A stretch of 43,907 nucleotides of DNA from Epibacterium ulvae (GTDB lineage Bacteria > Pseudomonadota > Alphaproteobacteria > Rhodobacterales > Rhodobacteraceae). Of this stretch, positions 32,518 to 42,500 are shown in pieces (within the stretch, counting starts at the first letter, position 1; each line of letters starts with the position of its first letter). The position numbers and the translations under genes were made by a program. The stretch is taken from positions 1 to 43,907 of the forward strand of contig NZ_JAHHIR010000021.1 of the NCBI RefSeq assembly GCF_018678075.1. The letters run 5' to 3'. The notes under the pieces were generated by a model. It was not told the origin of the DNA and searched no databases. It saw nothing but the letters and a program-made list of their open reading frames with translations.

Positions 32518-35166
32518 ATGAATGTAAAACTTTTCTCCCGGGACGGCTGGTTGATGCGTGCGATGGGCAGCATCGGAGCCAAGATTTTTCTGATCCTTTT
32601 TGCCATGGGGACGACGTCGGCCGTTGGTGGCCTGATGATCACCTCTGCCTTTGACAGGATTACTGTCAATGTCAGAAACCTCACCGAAAATGACCTACCG
32701 ACTCTGGCGCAAACATCTGACGTCAGCGAAGCGGTCAGTCAGGCGCAAAAGGCCCTGATCAACCTTTTGCTGGCTTCGGACGATGAAGAGCTTCAGATCG
32801 CCCATGCTGGCGAGGCCGATGCGTTGCATCACATCGAAGAAATTTTACCACAACTACAATCGGAAGAGACCCAGACGTTCCATGCGGAGCTGATGGACGT
32901 AAACAAAGCACTCAAAGCACTGGTCGAAAACCGCAGTCATGAATTTGTGGCCGCCGAGCAGATCGACGATCAAGTCACCGAATTGGCCAGAGCCACAATC
33001 GCCGCCCAAAGACAACTGACGCGCGCCGCACAGGATGCAAAAGTCCGGATGCGCACGAGCAGCCAGAAGATCGTGGGGTTCATGGATTCCTCGCTCAAAA
33101 ACATGGTCGAGCGTGAATTTGCAGCCATTCAGATCTTGATGCAGTTGCGCACGGATGTGGCCCTGTTGGCGGTGGATTCCTTGGAAATCGAGACTGCCCA
33201 GACCCCAGAAGAGCGCGCCGAGCGGATCAAGACTGCGCAGGAGTCGTTGGGACAGACAGTAGCAAGCCTGCAGGCTGTTCTGGACAATCCGGCCATTCGC
33301 GATGAATTGATAGAAACCCAGACTGCAGTCGCCGCTTGGGCCCAGTTGATCAAGCTCGTAGATCGCCCCCATGCGGAGCAGCTGCACGATGCGGAACTAC
33401 AACAGTACAAGGCCGATGCCGAGCTTGCAGGCCAAGTCGAACATATGATGATGATGCTGCAATTTGCATCGGAACACGTTGGTGCATCAAACTTGGAATC
33501 CACCAACGAATTGTTCGGCAACGAAGTGAACAAGCTGTTGCAATTGCTGAATATCAACAACCGTTTGGCCTTGTTCCGCTCCACCTCGCTTGAACTGGTG
33601 GTGATGGACAATCAGCAGGGCGCCATTTTGATCGGGAAACGTTTGCCGGGCCTGTACAAAGGCCTGTTGAAGGCGATTTCCAAGGCCGATGTCACCCTGC
33701 ACGCCGATGCACAGGAAAAGATCGATGCCTTGGTGGCCGAAGACGGCGGCATTTTGGATACCAAGATTTACTCGCTGAATGCACGTGACGCGGCTCGCGA
33801 TGCCTCCTTGGCGGCGGCCATTGCGATGACCGGAATTGCCGAAACCGCCACTAAGCTCAGCCAATCCAGCCGTGATGGGATCAGCAATATTGCCGGTGAA
33901 ATTTCAGGCGATGTGGGCAATGCGACGGATCGATTGAACACAATCATGATTGTCACAACGGCTGTGATCGTTTTGGGGATATTCTTTACGTTCCAATTCA
34001 TTCTGCGCCCGCTGGTCCGATTGAGCGAGACGACAGAACGTCTGGCAGGCGGTGATATGAGCCCCGTCAAAGGCTTCAACCGGGCGGGCACCGAAATCTC
34101 CCGCATTGCCCGTGCTTTGACGGTCTTCCGCGATGGGCTGGTGGAAAAGGACGAAACCGAGGAACGCGTAAAAACCGAGCGTGAGGCGCGACAGGCCCAA
34201 CAGACCTTGGCCGTAAATTCACTGGCCACCGGGCTGGAGCGGCTCTCCGAAGGGGATCTGACGGCGCGTGTCACCGAAGAGCTGGAAGGTGGCTACAAAA
34301 AGCTGCGCGATGACTTTAACGCGGCTGTGGAGCGGTTGGAACAATCGGTCCGTGTGGTGTCAAACAGCGGCCGATCCATCGTTGGCAACAGTTCTGACAT
34401 CTCGACCCTGGCGCAGGATCTGTCGCAGAAATCGGCCGAAACGGCGGACACGTTGGCCGAAACGGCATCGTCACTGAGCCGCTTGTCGGAATCGATTACT
34501 GGCACGGCCAAGGCCTCCAGCTCGGTCTCTGTCTCGGTTCAAGAGGCGCATACCACCGCGACCTCCAGCATCAAAGTGGTGGACGAGACCATCACAGCCA
34601 TGCGCGACCTGCAGACAAGCTCTGAAAAGATCGCCCAGATCATCGGCGTGATCGACGGCATTGCCCAACAGACCAACCTTCTGGCGCTGAATGCCGGGGT
34701 TGAGGCCGCGCGGGCCGGTTCAGTTGGCAAAGGTTTTGCGGTTGTCGCTTCGGAAGTGCGTCAACTGGCGAACAAATCCAAAGAAGCCGCGAACGAAATT
34801 TCCCATCTGGTTCGTGAAAGCAGCGAACAGGTCGAAATGGGCTCGGAACTGGTACAACGCACCGGTCAGGCGATGAGCGAGATTTCCGAGACCGTCTCGA
34901 ACGCGGCCAACCGGATGAGCGAAATCGCATCCGCGGCCGAGGAACAATCCGGTGATCTGCAATCGATCAACCACGCGATGATTGGTTTGGACAATACCAC
35001 TAAGACCAACGATCAACTGTTCCAGGGCGTGACCCAATCAAGCGTTGGCCTGTCCGAGGAAGCCCAGGCCATGCAGGAAGCGATCGACCGTTTCCGTGTC
35101 GGTAGCACCAACAGCGTGGTGCGCGAAGACGCCCAGGACCAAGCTTTCCTCAGCGCCATGAGTTAA
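32518..35166 (+). CDS. Methyl-accepting chemotaxis protein (intact)
   Basis: 882 residues. TM1 is at about 18-44; a long helical periplasmic sensor of about 430 residues follows (no named ligand domain recognised); TM2 is at about 474-495 ([17 protein letters not shown]), then HAMP to about 550, a second HAMP-like stretch ([20 protein letters not shown]) and the signalling hairpin with tip [18 protein letters not shown] (about 719-736). No CheR-tethering pentapeptide is seen at the C-terminus. ATG 32518 is preferred; TTG 32488 and ATG 32551 are in frame and none has a strong ribosome site. It shares the HAMP-plus-second-HAMP layout with the truncated receptor at 450-2200. Monocistronic by position. 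Confidence 0.92.
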   Translation: MNVKLFSRDGWLMRAMGSIGAKIFLILFAMGTTSAVGGLMITSAFDRITVNVRNLTENDLPTLAQTSDVSEAVSQAQKALINLLLASDDEELQIAHAGEADALHHIEEILPQLQSEETQTFHAELMDVNKALKALVENRSHEFVAAEQIDDQVTELARATIAAQRQLTRAAQDAKVRMRTSSQKIVGFMDSSLKNMVEREFAAIQILMQLRTDVALLAVDSLEIETAQTPEERAERIKTAQESLGQTVASLQAVLDNPAIRDELIETQTAVAAWAQLIKLVDRPHAEQLHDAELQQYKADAELAGQVEHMMMMLQFASEHVGASNLESTNELFGNEVNKLLQLLNINNRLALFRSTSLELVVMDNQQGAILIGKRLPGLYKGLLKAISKADVTLHADAQEKIDALVAEDGGILDTKIYSLNARDAARDASLAAAIAMTGIAETATKLSQSSRDGISNIAGEISGDVGNATDRLNTIMIVTTAVIVLGIFFTFQFILRPLVRLSETTERLAGGDMSPVKGFNRAGTEISRIARALTVFRDGLVEKDETEERVKTEREARQAQQTLAVNSLATGLERLSEGDLTARVTEELEGGYKKLRDDFNAAVERLEQSVRVVSNSGRSIVGNSSDISTLAQDLSQKSAETADTLAETASSLSRLSESITGTAKASSSVSVSVQEAHTTATSSIKVVDETITAMRDLQTSSEKIAQIIGVIDGIAQQTNLLALNAGVEAARAGSVGKGFAVVASEVRQLANKSKEAANEISHLVRESSEQVEMGSELVQRTGQAMSEISETVSNAANRMSEIASAAEEQSGDLQSINHAMIGLDNTTKTNDQLFQGVTQSSVGLSEEAQAMQEAIDRFRVGSTNSVVREDAQDQAFLSAMS

Positions 35167-35183
35167 CACTCAGGCGGGTTCGC

Positions 35184-35816
35184 TCAGGCTACGCCCTTCG
35201 CTTCCGGTAGCCCGCCAACTTCTGCCAGCAAGGCGGCGATTTGGTCGACCCCTTCGCCGTGGCGCTGGCTGGAAAACACAAATGGACGCCCTGCGCGCAT
35301 GCGTGTAGCGTCCCGCTCCATCACGTCGAGCGAGGCCCCGACGTGGGGCGCCAGATCGGTCTTGTTGATGATCAGGATGTCAGAGCGGGTGATTGCCGGG
35401 CCGCCTTTGCGGGGGATTTCTTCACCTGCGGCGACGTCGATCACGTAGAGCGTCACATCCGCCAATTCGGGGCTGAAGGTCGCAGACAGGTTGTCGCCGC
35501 CGCTTTCGATCAAGACCATATCGAGATCAGGATGGCGTTTCTGCATTTCAGCCACCGCCGCCAAATTGATCGAGGCATCCTCGCGGATCGCCGTATGCGG
35601 ACAGCCGCCTGTTTCCACCCCAATGACCCGATCCTGCGGCAGGATCTGCATCCGCATCAGCGCTTCGGCGTCTTCCTGGGTGTAGATGTCATTGGTGATG
35701 ACGCCGATGGAATGGGTTTTTGAAAAGTGCCGCGCCAAATTGGCGGTCAGCGTGGTCTTTCCCGCGCCCACTGGGCCGCCAATGCCCACGCGTAGGGGGC
35801 CGTTCATGCTGCTCAT
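35184..35816 (-). CDS. ureG: Urease accessory GTPase UreG
   Basis: 210 residues. SIMIBI GTPase that drives nickel delivery into urease. P-loop [11 protein letters not shown] at about 13-23, the metal-binding Cys-Pro-His motif in [36 protein letters not shown] and the guanine-specificity motif NKTDLAP are all intact. ATG 35816 overlaps the ureF stop by ATGA, with AAGGA upstream; the internal ATG 35807 is a lesser alternative. Last gene of the urease run; no terminator is evident before the convergent chemoreceptor stop 17 bases away. Confidence 0.97.
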   Translation of the reverse strand: MSSMNGPLRVGIGGPVGAGKTTLTANLARHFSKTHSIGVITNDIYTQEDAEALMRMQILPQDRVIGVETGGCPHTAIREDASINLAAVAEMQKRHPDLDMVLIESGGDNLSATFSPELADVTLYVIDVAAGEEIPRKGGPAITRSDILIINKTDLAPHVGASLDVMERDATRMRAGRPFVFSSQRHGEGVDQIAALLAEVGGLPEAKGVA

Positions 35817-36457
35817 GATCGGAAAATCCTTGAGTATTGGGTTTCGTGTTTCATCGCGGCAATATCGGACAGAAATCCCACCGATGCCAGCTGTTGCAGA
35901 TCCCCGTCCAGCCCTTGTTTGGCGGCCGCTTGGATTTGCGGAGCGAGCTGCATCAACAGGCGTTGCCCTTGGGTCTGTCCAACCGGCAACAGCCGTTGTG
36001 CAGACGCGATAAGATTTGAACAAAAGGCCTGTAAATAGAGGGTTGTGGCCGTCTCCAACGGCAGATCCTTGGCGGCAACCGCCGCGCCAAAAACCACCGG
36101 GTAGGCGCGCAGATCCAAAGTGATCTCCCAAACCTCGTCCAGGGTGCGCACAAAGGCCTCCCCCTGTTGGGTCATTTCAAAGAGACGTTCGCGAGACGGC
36201 TGAAACGCCAGGGCCTGCGCATCCAAAACCGCCCATTCCGCCGGAGTTTGAGCACGATAGGCTGCGGCAATAAACAACGCATCACTGCGGCCCGCTCCAA
36301 ATTCCAACAGATCGCTCAACCATATGTGCAAGCTCGCCGTATCTGTAATCCAGCCGGCCTCAACTGCGGCTTCGATGCCGTGAGAATAGGCAAAAGCACC
36401 AATTGGAAAGGCAGGCGACAGCCACTGCTGCAACAAAAGCGCCGCGTCAGTGGTCAT
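35813..36457 (-). CDS. ureF: Urease accessory protein UreF
   Basis: 214 residues, all-helical. Typical features: [20 protein letters not shown] at the start, then [17 protein letters not shown] and the conserved C-terminal region with [18 protein letters not shown]. UreF bridges UreD and UreG during nickel insertion. The ATG at 36457 overlaps the end of ureE by 11 bases; the longer open frame back to 36562 runs through the ureE His-rich tail and is rejected. Confidence 0.96.
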   Translation of the reverse strand: MTTDAALLLQQWLSPAFPIGAFAYSHGIEAAVEAGWITDTASLHIWLSDLLEFGAGRSDALFIAAAYRAQTPAEWAVLDAQALAFQPSRERLFEMTQQGEAFVRTLDEVWEITLDLRAYPVVFGAAVAAKDLPLETATTLYLQAFCSNLIASAQRLLPVGQTQGQRLLMQLAPQIQAAAKQGLDGDLQQLASVGFLSDIAAMKHETQYSRIFRS

Positions 36458-36935
36458 GGGCGTGCTCGTGCGCGGGTCCGTGGCCGTGATCATGAGAATG
36501 AGTGCGCCCGTGACCGTATGCGCCCCCTTCGGGCGTAAAGGGTGCCACCACCTCGGCGACATCTGCGCCCAACAGCGTCAGCAAATCGCGAATAACGTGG
36601 TCGTGTTGAATGAGCAGGCGATCTCCCTCGATCTGGCACGGTGTATGGCGGTTGCCAATGTGCCAGGCGATGCGTGTCAGGTCGGTTGCCCGGATTTCCA
36701 ACAATGACTCCGGTGCTGCAACAACTTGAACTTCGTCACCCGCCTGGGTGATCAGCACACCACCGTGATCCAGCGAGGTCGTCTGCGCCAGATCGACCAG
36801 AAGCCGTACATCGCGTTCAGTGGTGAGGACTTTGCGCCGCAAAAACCGCCCGGTATAGTCTAACACCACACGGTCAATTGCCGTCGCGTGACCATGGTCA
36901 CGATATGTCTGCGCAATCATCTGAGGAGCGGTCAT
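36447..36935 (-). CDS. ureE: Urease accessory nickel chaperone UreE
   Basis: 162 residues. N-terminal peptide-binding domain, then the metal-binding domain with WHIGNRHTPCQIEGDRLLIQ and a nickel-site histidine in LLIQHDHVIRDLL. The C-terminal tail is His-rich ([17 protein letters not shown]), a nickel store typical of many UreE proteins. The gene starts 28 bases after the DUF1127 gene and overlaps ureF. Confidence 0.95.
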   Translation of the reverse strand: MTAPQMIAQTYRDHGHATAIDRVVLDYTGRFLRRKVLTTERDVRLLVDLAQTTSLDHGGVLITQAGDEVQVVAAPESLLEIRATDLTRIAWHIGNRHTPCQIEGDRLLIQHDHVIRDLLTLLGADVAEVVAPFTPEGGAYGHGRTHSHDHGHGPAHEHAHDH

Positions 36936-36963
36936 ATCCCGCTCCCCAAGATGCGATCAGATC

Positions 36964-37182
36964 TTAGATGTAGAACTTGTCCGCAAACACGTGCTGCACG
37001 ATGTCTTCGCGCTTCAGGCCGCGTTTTGCCAGTTCTTCGTCGGACATTTCCATCAGCTTGCGCATCACTTGAACGCGTGCGTTGGATTCGCCCAGCTGGA
37101 CCAGAAATTTGCCCAGTGCTACGAAAGGCTTGAATACCGCTGTGATGTTCAGGCCGGTGTGTGTGGTTGTCAAAGTCGCCAT
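36964..37182 (-). CDS. DUF1127 small protein within the urease run
   Basis: 72 residues with the DUF1127 C-terminal core: VQVMRKLMEMSDEELAKRGLKREDIVQHVF. Proteins of this family are small, basic and often stress- or RNA-related in alphaproteobacteria; no enzymatic role is established. AGGAGA stands eight bases before the ATG, within the loop of an inverted repeat (37184-37211). A 138-base gap separates it from ureC, so it may have its own promoter while sitting inside the urease run. Confidence 0.88.
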   Translation of the reverse strand: MATLTTTHTGLNITAVFKPFVALGKFLVQLGESNARVQVMRKLMEMSDEELAKRGLKREDIVQHVFADKFYI

Positions 37183-37183
37183 T

Positions 37184-37211
37184 GGATATCTCTCCTAGTT
37201 CAGGGATATCC
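37184..37211 (-). promoter_or_regulatory. Leader hairpin with the DUF1127 ribosome site in its loop
   Basis: GGATATC at 37184-37190 and GATATCC at 37205-37211 form exact 7-base arms. In the minus-strand RNA the stem ends one base before the ATG, and AGGAGA lies in the 14-base loop. The stem is AT-rich and weak; it could modulate initiation by temperature or by a bound factor, or be incidental. Confidence 0.4.
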
Positions 37212-37320
37212 TCCCTATGAGAGACAACATAGCTGACCTTTTTTGCGTGAGGTAGGGGCTCTGCGGAATAGCCGCCATGCACTTGCTGCAATGCAGAAAA
37301 CACTTTGCTAACCTCCTGCG

Positions 37321-39030
37321 TTAAAATAAAAAATACCGTTGAGCCATCGGTAATTCGGTGGCTGGCTGGCAGGTCAAAAGCTCCCCATCGGCGCGGACCT
37401 CATAGGTCTCGGGATGGACCTCAACTTCGGGTGTGGCAGTGTTGAGCTTTAAATCGGACTTGCCGATTTGACGGGTGTGTTTCACCGCAACTGTCTGTTT
37501 TGCCAACCCTAATTTGTCACGCAACCCATCAGCCTGCGCCGCCTCAGACACAAAGATCACGGCAGAATGTTCGACCGAACGCCCATAGGCGCCCCACATC
37601 GGACGCGAATACACCGGCTGCGGCGTCGGGATCGAGGCATTGGGATCGCCCATCTGCGCACAAACAATGGTACCGGACATCAACACCATCTCGGGCTTCA
37701 CGCCAAAAAACGCTGGGTTCCACAAAACCAGGTCGGCGCGCTTGCCTTCCTCGATCGAGCCGATCTCATGGCTGATGCCATGGGCGATCGCTGGGTTGAT
37801 GGTGTATTTCGCCACATAGCGGCGCACCCGGAAATTGTCGTTTTCGCCACTCTCATCGCTGAGACGGCCGCGTTGTTTCTTCATCTTGTCGGCGGTCTGC
37901 CAGGTGCGGATAATCACTTCACCGACCCGGCCCATGGCCTGCGAATCCGAGGCGATGATCGAAAACGCGCCCATGTCATGCAAGATATCTTCGGCGGCAA
38001 TCGTTTCGCGCCGGATCCGGCTTTCGGCAAAGGCCACATCTTCGGGGATCGATTTGTCCAAGTGGTGACAGACCATCAACATGTCCAAATGCTCCTCGAC
38101 CGTGTTGACGGTAAAGGGGCGGGTTGGGTTGGTTGACGACGGCAGAACGAATTCCTCACCGCAGATTTTGATAATGTCGGGCGCGTGACCGCCGCCTGCC
38201 CCTTCGGTGTGAAAGGCGTGGATGGTACGCCCCTTCATGGCGGCAACGGTGTGTTCGACAAATCCGGACTCGTTCAAAGTATCCGTGTGGATCATCACCT
38301 GCACATCCATCGCATCGGCCACCCCAAGGCAGCAATCGATGGCCGCCGGCGTGGTGCCCCAGTCTTCGTGCAGTTTCAACGCACAGGCCCCGCCCTTGAT
38401 CTGCTCTTCCAACGCACCAGGAAGGGAGGCATTGCCCTTGCCCGCAAAGGCGAGGTTCATGGGGAACGCATCTGCGGCCTGCATCATACGACCAAGGTGC
38501 CACGCACCGGGGGTACAGGTTGTGGCCAATGTCCCATGGGCCGGCCCGGTGCCTCCGCCCAGCATGGTGGTCAGGCCGGAATGCAGCGCGTCCTCGATCT
38601 GTTGGGGACAGATATAATGGATATGGCTGTCAAATCCGCCCGCGGTCAGGATACGCCCTTCGCCCGCAATCGCCTCCGTCCCCGGTCCCACAATAATATC
38701 GACGCCCGGTTGGGTGTCGGGGTTACCGGCCTTGCCGATCTTGTGAATGCGCCCGTCTCTCAGGCCAACATCGGCTTTGTAGATCCCGGTATGATCCAGG
38801 ATCAGCGCGTTGGTAATGACCGTATCGACCGCGCCCTCAGCACGGGTGGTCTGCGCCTGCCCCATACCGTCGCGGATCACTTTACCGCCGCCAAACTTGA
38901 CCTCTTCCCCATAGGTGGTGAGGTCCTTTTCAACCTCGATCACCAGGTCAGTGTCAGCGAGACGCAGTTTGTCACCAGTGGTCGGACCAAACATGGCGGC
39001 GTAGTCGGAACGGGAGATTTTTGCGGGCAT
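37321..39030 (-). CDS. ureC: Urease alpha (catalytic) subunit
   Basis: 569 residues; hydrolyses urea to ammonia and carbamate at a di-nickel site, cytosolic. The nickel ligands and catalytic residues are in place: [13 protein letters not shown] (two His), the carbamylated K219 in [44 protein letters not shown], the flap Cys-His in MLMVCHHLD and the aspartate in [16 protein letters not shown]. Full length. AGGA precedes the ATG, which is seven bases after the stop of the lipoprotein gene. Confidence 0.98.
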   Translation of the reverse strand: MPAKISRSDYAAMFGPTTGDKLRLADTDLVIEVEKDLTTYGEEVKFGGGKVIRDGMGQAQTTRAEGAVDTVITNALILDHTGIYKADVGLRDGRIHKIGKAGNPDTQPGVDIIVGPGTEAIAGEGRILTAGGFDSHIHYICPQQIEDALHSGLTTMLGGGTGPAHGTLATTCTPGAWHLGRMMQAADAFPMNLAFAGKGNASLPGALEEQIKGGACALKLHEDWGTTPAAIDCCLGVADAMDVQVMIHTDTLNESGFVEHTVAAMKGRTIHAFHTEGAGGGHAPDIIKICGEEFVLPSSTNPTRPFTVNTVEEHLDMLMVCHHLDKSIPEDVAFAESRIRRETIAAEDILHDMGAFSIIASDSQAMGRVGEVIIRTWQTADKMKKQRGRLSDESGENDNFRVRRYVAKYTINPAIAHGISHEIGSIEEGKRADLVLWNPAFFGVKPEMVLMSGTIVCAQMGDPNASIPTPQPVYSRPMWGAYGRSVEHSAVIFVSEAAQADGLRDKLGLAKQTVAVKHTRQIGKSDLKLNTATPEVEVHPETYEVRADGELLTCQPATELPMAQRYFLF

Positions 39031-39037
39031 TTTTTCC

Positions 39038-39448
39038 TCAGTTCAGCTGGTTCAGAGCAGCCTCTAAAGCGGCGCGATTGCTTTCATTCAGGGGCTTTTC
39101 AGCTTCGAGCACCCCAACGTTTGTTTCCTCGAAACTCCAACCTTCGGTGGTGAAAGATTGGAGCGGCGTATCTGGGCATTTTACTTGAAAAACATGCGGG
39201 CGATTGGGTTTCAGGCCAACTGTGTAACCCGAACACTTCACTCCGTCCGAACGCTTCAAGCGCAAATTACAACCGACTACACAAAGACCTTGGCGGCCCT
39301 GGAACAGCATGCGCCCGTTTTTATCAGACATTTCGAAAGTTGGTAATGTGCAAGCAGCTACACCAGAAGCGAAGCACAGAAAAATGACAACACGAAGCAT
39401 CCCTGCATTTCCGCTTTTTAGCGTCTGGGGACCCCTTGGCACTTGCAT
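39038..39448 (-). CDS. Predicted lipoprotein between ureB and ureC
   Basis: 136 residues from ATG 39448, which overlaps the ureB stop (TGATG) and has GGGAG seven bases upstream. A lipobox-like signal lies inside: [17 protein letters not shown], with Cys as the likely lipidation site. With the ATG at 39400 instead, this is a normal lipoprotein signal; from 39448 it gains a 16-residue basic N-region. The mature part is small with several cysteines ([33 protein letters not shown]) that could form disulphides. Not a known urease component. It could be a periplasmic binding factor, or an unrelated gene carried in the operon. Confidence 0.7.
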   Translation of the reverse strand: MQVPRGPQTLKSGNAGMLRVVIFLCFASGVAACTLPTFEMSDKNGRMLFQGRQGLCVVGCNLRLKRSDGVKCSGYTVGLKPNRPHVFQVKCPDTPLQSFTTEGWSFEETNVGVLEAEKPLNESNRAALEAALNQLN

Positions 39449-39753
39449 CACAGGTCTCCCATCACCTTTTGATTGAAGCCATAGATTTTGCGCGCGCCCG
39501 AGATCGGGATCAGCGTCACTTCGCGTGCCTGGCCGGGCTCAAACCGCACTGCCGTGCCGGCCGCGATATCCAGCCGCATGCCGTGGGCCGCCGCCCGGTC
39601 GAAATCAAGACCGGGGTTGGTTTCAGCAAAATGGTAGTGGCTGCCAACCTGCACCGGGCGATCCCCGGTATTGGCCACCATCAACGTCACGGCCTCCGCC
39701 CCGTCATTCAGGGTGATGTCACCGTCGGCTGGGAACAATTCACCTGGTATCAT
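39448..39753 (-). CDS. ureB: Urease beta subunit
   Basis: 101 residues, separate beta subunit. Conserved [16 protein letters not shown] at the start, [19 protein letters not shown] in the middle and the C-terminal [20 protein letters not shown]. The ATG at 39753 overlaps the stop of the small His-rich gene (ATGA). GTG 39765 is an unlikely earlier start. Confidence 0.97.
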   Translation of the reverse strand: MIPGELFPADGDITLNDGAEAVTLMVANTGDRPVQVGSHYHFAETNPGLDFDRAAAHGMRLDIAAGTAVRFEPGQAREVTLIPISGARKIYGFNQKVMGDL

Positions 39754-39917
39754 TTGCGCCCCCACAGGTAGCTTGCGGCGATGGCTGCGATCCCTGCGGC
39801 GATGGCTGCCGCGATCCAGGTTTCTGCGCCATGCGGATGGATGTGGGCGCCACCATGGGCCAGGGCCGGACCTGCGGTCAGGGTTGCGGCAAATGCAAAT
39901 GCGTTCAGTCGTTTCAT
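39750..39917 (-). CDS. Small His-rich exported membrane peptide between ureA and ureB
   Basis: 55 residues: signal peptide [20 protein letters not shown], then [12 protein letters not shown] (four His in ten residues) and one C-terminal membrane helix ending SYLWGRK. The His cluster would face the periplasm and could bind nickel. AGGATG precedes the ATG at 39917; its stop overlaps the ureB start. Small HupE-like or PEP-CTERM-like tails come to mind, but I do not recognise a named family. Position suggests a nickel-handling role. Confidence 0.75.
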   Translation of the reverse strand: MKRLNAFAFAATLTAGPALAHGGAHIHPHGAETWIAAAIAAGIAAIAASYLWGRK

Positions 39918-39973
39918 CGTATTACATCCTGTCAGAAAAGCCCGGACATCTGCGGTCCGTGGCCGCGTGATTG

Positions 39974-40276
39974 TTATCGAATTGGATTGTGAACGGTCAC
40001 CAGTTTGGTGCCATCGGGAAAGGTCGCCTCGACCTGGACTTCGTGGATCATGTCGGCCACGCCATCCATACATTGCTCGCGGGCCACCACCTCGGCGCCG
40101 GCCTGCATCATATCCGCCACCGAGCGCCCGTCGCGCGCGCCTTCGACCACAGCATCCGTGATCAGGGCAATCGCCTCCGGGTGGTTCAGCTTTACGCCAC
40201 GCGCCAACCGCTTGCGGGCCACTTCGGCGGCCATTGCCACCAAAAGCTTGTCTTTCTCACGCGGGGTCAGGTTCAT
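39974..40276 (-). CDS. ureA: Urease gamma subunit
   Basis: 100 residues, the normal length. [20 protein letters not shown] at the start, [20 protein letters not shown] and the C-terminal [20 protein letters not shown] are diagnostic. A separate gamma subunit with separate beta is the bacterial three-subunit layout. It lies 36 bases after ureD. Confidence 0.98.
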   Translation of the reverse strand: MNLTPREKDKLLVAMAAEVARKRLARGVKLNHPEAIALITDAVVEGARDGRSVADMMQAGAEVVAREQCMDGVADMIHEVQVEATFPDGTKLVTVHNPIR

Positions 40277-40312
40277 TGGTTTGTGCCTTTCACGTCAAAG
40301 CTCTCATTCTCT

Positions 40313-41173
40313 TCAAAGCCGCCAACTGCGTGGCAGCGTGTGTTCTGTTAACCGGTCCAGGATCGGCACCAGCGATTTTCGCAATTGAAATCCATCTGCG
40401 GCCACAATGCGCAGAACCAGCGTATTCTCTGCCAACAATGAAGCCCCAGCCGTGTCCGGCAGCATATCGCGGATCGGGTTCAAATGCCCCTCTGCTTCGG
40501 GTGCGACATACACAAGCGAGGCCATGGCGCAGCCGCCGTTGGCCACCGCAGGCCGGTCCAATTGCGCCTGAATATCGGGACCAAGGTCAAGCCCGTCGAC
40601 ATAGAGCGGCACCCCATCTCGGCGCAGGTCAATGCGATCCCACAGATGGGCCGCATGTACGGTTTCACCCATTGCGGTGCGGCCAAACACCAGCGGTTCC
40701 ACCATCAGAAAACGTGCATTGGCATGGAGATCAGCGACCAAGCGCCGCTTCAGCGCGGAGCCTTCGAAAATCAGGGTCTCCTGCGGCAACCACCGCAAAA
40801 ATGCGCCCTCTTCCACTGTCAGATGGGTTGCCAGTTGGCCAATCTGTCCCGGCAGCGCCCTGTACGCGCGTTCCGCCGCTTGGGTCGTTATGGTGAGCTG
40901 GCTGCCGGCACCAGCGGTCGCCTCAACCTCGAAACGGTCCCCGCCGGTGATACCGCCCGAGGTGTTCACCATTACCGCTTCCACGTCGCCACGCCCATGC
41001 GGAAACACCATCCGCAGCGACCCGGTTTGATAAAGGTCACGCAGAGCCGAACGCGTATCGCGCAGCTTGCTCGACACCCGCGCCTGTCCGATGGCACGCG
41101 GTGGCTGAGCAACGCCGGTCTCGGCATCCGGCAAAGTTATGGGGGCGCAAACGGTGATTTTCTTACCCGACAT
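40313..41173 (-). CDS. ureD: Urease accessory protein UreD
   Basis: 286 residues. Family features: GSLRMVFPHGRGDVEAVMVN, NTSGGITGGDRFEVE, AAERAYRAL and FLRWLPQETLIFEGSALKRR. UreD binds the urease apoenzyme and, with UreF and UreG, admits nickel. First gene of the urease run, so the promoter lies in 41174-41354. No urea ABC transporter (urt) or nickel transporter follows upstream in this window. Confidence 0.96.
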   Translation of the reverse strand: MSGKKITVCAPITLPDAETGVAQPPRAIGQARVSSKLRDTRSALRDLYQTGSLRMVFPHGRGDVEAVMVNTSGGITGGDRFEVEATAGAGSQLTITTQAAERAYRALPGQIGQLATHLTVEEGAFLRWLPQETLIFEGSALKRRLVADLHANARFLMVEPLVFGRTAMGETVHAAHLWDRIDLRRDGVPLYVDGLDLGPDIQAQLDRPAVANGGCAMASLVYVAPEAEGHLNPIRDMLPDTAGASLLAENTLVLRIVAADGFQLRKSLVPILDRLTEHTLPRSWRL

Positions 41174-41354
41174 TCAAATTAGAGTTCGGCGCAAGATGAT
41201 CATTTATTGAGCGACGTGACTATTTCAGGGTCTACAAACCTGCTGCAACATGCCGAAATCGCCCAAAGATCGGGCTAAAATACTGTGTCTGTATATTTTT
41301 TGTGCGAACTGTGTTTCGGCGGGGTTAATGCCCACCATCGCTCCCAACAGAACG

Positions 41355-42311
41355 CTATCCGCGATACGAGAGGCTTTTTGAGAAGCCGGAAATCAGGCTT
41401 GAAAGCTGCGGGTGATAGACGTGATCCGCCGCGCTCTCCGCCGCGTGCCAGGCGCGCATGCGACCATTGTCTGCCCATTCACCGTTGGACAGCTCTTCTT
41501 CAACCCGCATTGCATGCAATTGGACGTAACAAACCGCGCCCCATTTCGACACCGCATATCGCCCCAAGGCGTGATCGGACACCGGGCCGGATATGCCCGC
41601 TTCTTCCAGCGCCTCTTTTGCGGCACTGACCTGTGGTGACAGCCCCGGTTCGCAGATGCCTTTGGGCACCCCCCAACGTTGGCGCTTTTGCGAGGTGATC
41701 AGCAAGATACGCGCGCCTGTATCGGTCAATTGGTAAGGCACAACACCAGACTGCGTGTAGTAATAAGCCGGACGCGGTCGACGCTCGGCAGCACCGGGGA
41801 CCGGATAGGGGAAACTGTCCGGCAGATCGGTATCAGACAGCATCAGCTCCAGATCGGCATCGGCGACCCGCCCTGCCTGCGTGTCGAGCTCGATCGACAG
41901 TTTCGCCAAACGACCAAGGCCAAAATCACCCGCCACAGTGGAACCAACCAGGTGCAGCAACAGATCCTGTAAGGCAGCCGCATGGCCAAAATAAATGAGA
42001 TCATTGCGCATCAGATGCCGTGACAGAATATCCAACTGTTCGGGCAACCCCGGTCGATAGAGCCATTTGTTATACTGGATGCGCTGGACAGGCCTGTTGC
42101 AGGTCTTGGCTGCTTTTTCGGCGCTGATCCGGGTGCGCACCGCAGGTGATGCCAGAAATGGGCAATCAATGTCATGTTCCAGCAGGTAGGCGCCAAATTT
42201 CTGCGCCGCACGTTTTGCCGATCCGCGCAAAGGCCGCGCAAGGTCATCGCCATCCCAATCGCGTTCCGTTTTGCCGTGACAGATAAGTATCAAGGTTCGA
42301 TGGTGTCGCAT
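41355..42311 (-). CDS. SixA-like histidine phosphatase fused to a Nudix hydrolase domain
   Basis: 318 residues. The N-terminal half (about 1-150) is a SixA-type histidine phosphatase: LILICHGKTERDWDGDDLAR at the start and the second catalytic histidine in YFGHAAALQDLLLH. The canonical RHG/RHA motif reads CHG, the arginine being replaced by cysteine. The C-terminal half (about 175-310) is a Nudix domain: RWGVPKGICEPGLSP then AAKEALEEAGI; within the Nudix box the first Glu is Leu and the Arg is Lys, with EExGI intact. Mycobacterial MutT1 joins the same two domains in the opposite order. ATG 42311 follows GGAG. Substrate may be an inositol or nucleotide polyphosphate; not determinable here. Confidence 0.83.
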   Translation of the reverse strand: MRHHRTLILICHGKTERDWDGDDLARPLRGSAKRAAQKFGAYLLEHDIDCPFLASPAVRTRISAEKAAKTCNRPVQRIQYNKWLYRPGLPEQLDILSRHLMRNDLIYFGHAAALQDLLLHLVGSTVAGDFGLGRLAKLSIELDTQAGRVADADLELMLSDTDLPDSFPYPVPGAAERRPRPAYYYTQSGVVPYQLTDTGARILLITSQKRQRWGVPKGICEPGLSPQVSAAKEALEEAGISGPVSDHALGRYAVSKWGAVCYVQLHAMRVEEELSNGEWADNGRMRAWHAAESAADHVYHPQLSSLISGFSKSLSYRG

Positions 42312-42500
42312 CCTCCGCTCCTTTCCGACTGGCGTTACCATAGCAGAAAATGCGCGCGCGGTCAGGCCCCGGCGACATAGGCGAGATTTGTGGAGGCGCC
42401 CGATCTCTTCACATTAAGCCAACGACCGTTTTGAGCCTAAATTGCCCTTCACGCTTTGCTAGACTACAGTGCCGAGCAAAGCTGAATGGAGATCAGGATC

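Noticed and set aside
41174-41354. Expected urea transporter genes upstream of ureD
   Set aside because: Only a short intergenic stretch and then the phosphatase-Nudix gene; no urt genes in this window.
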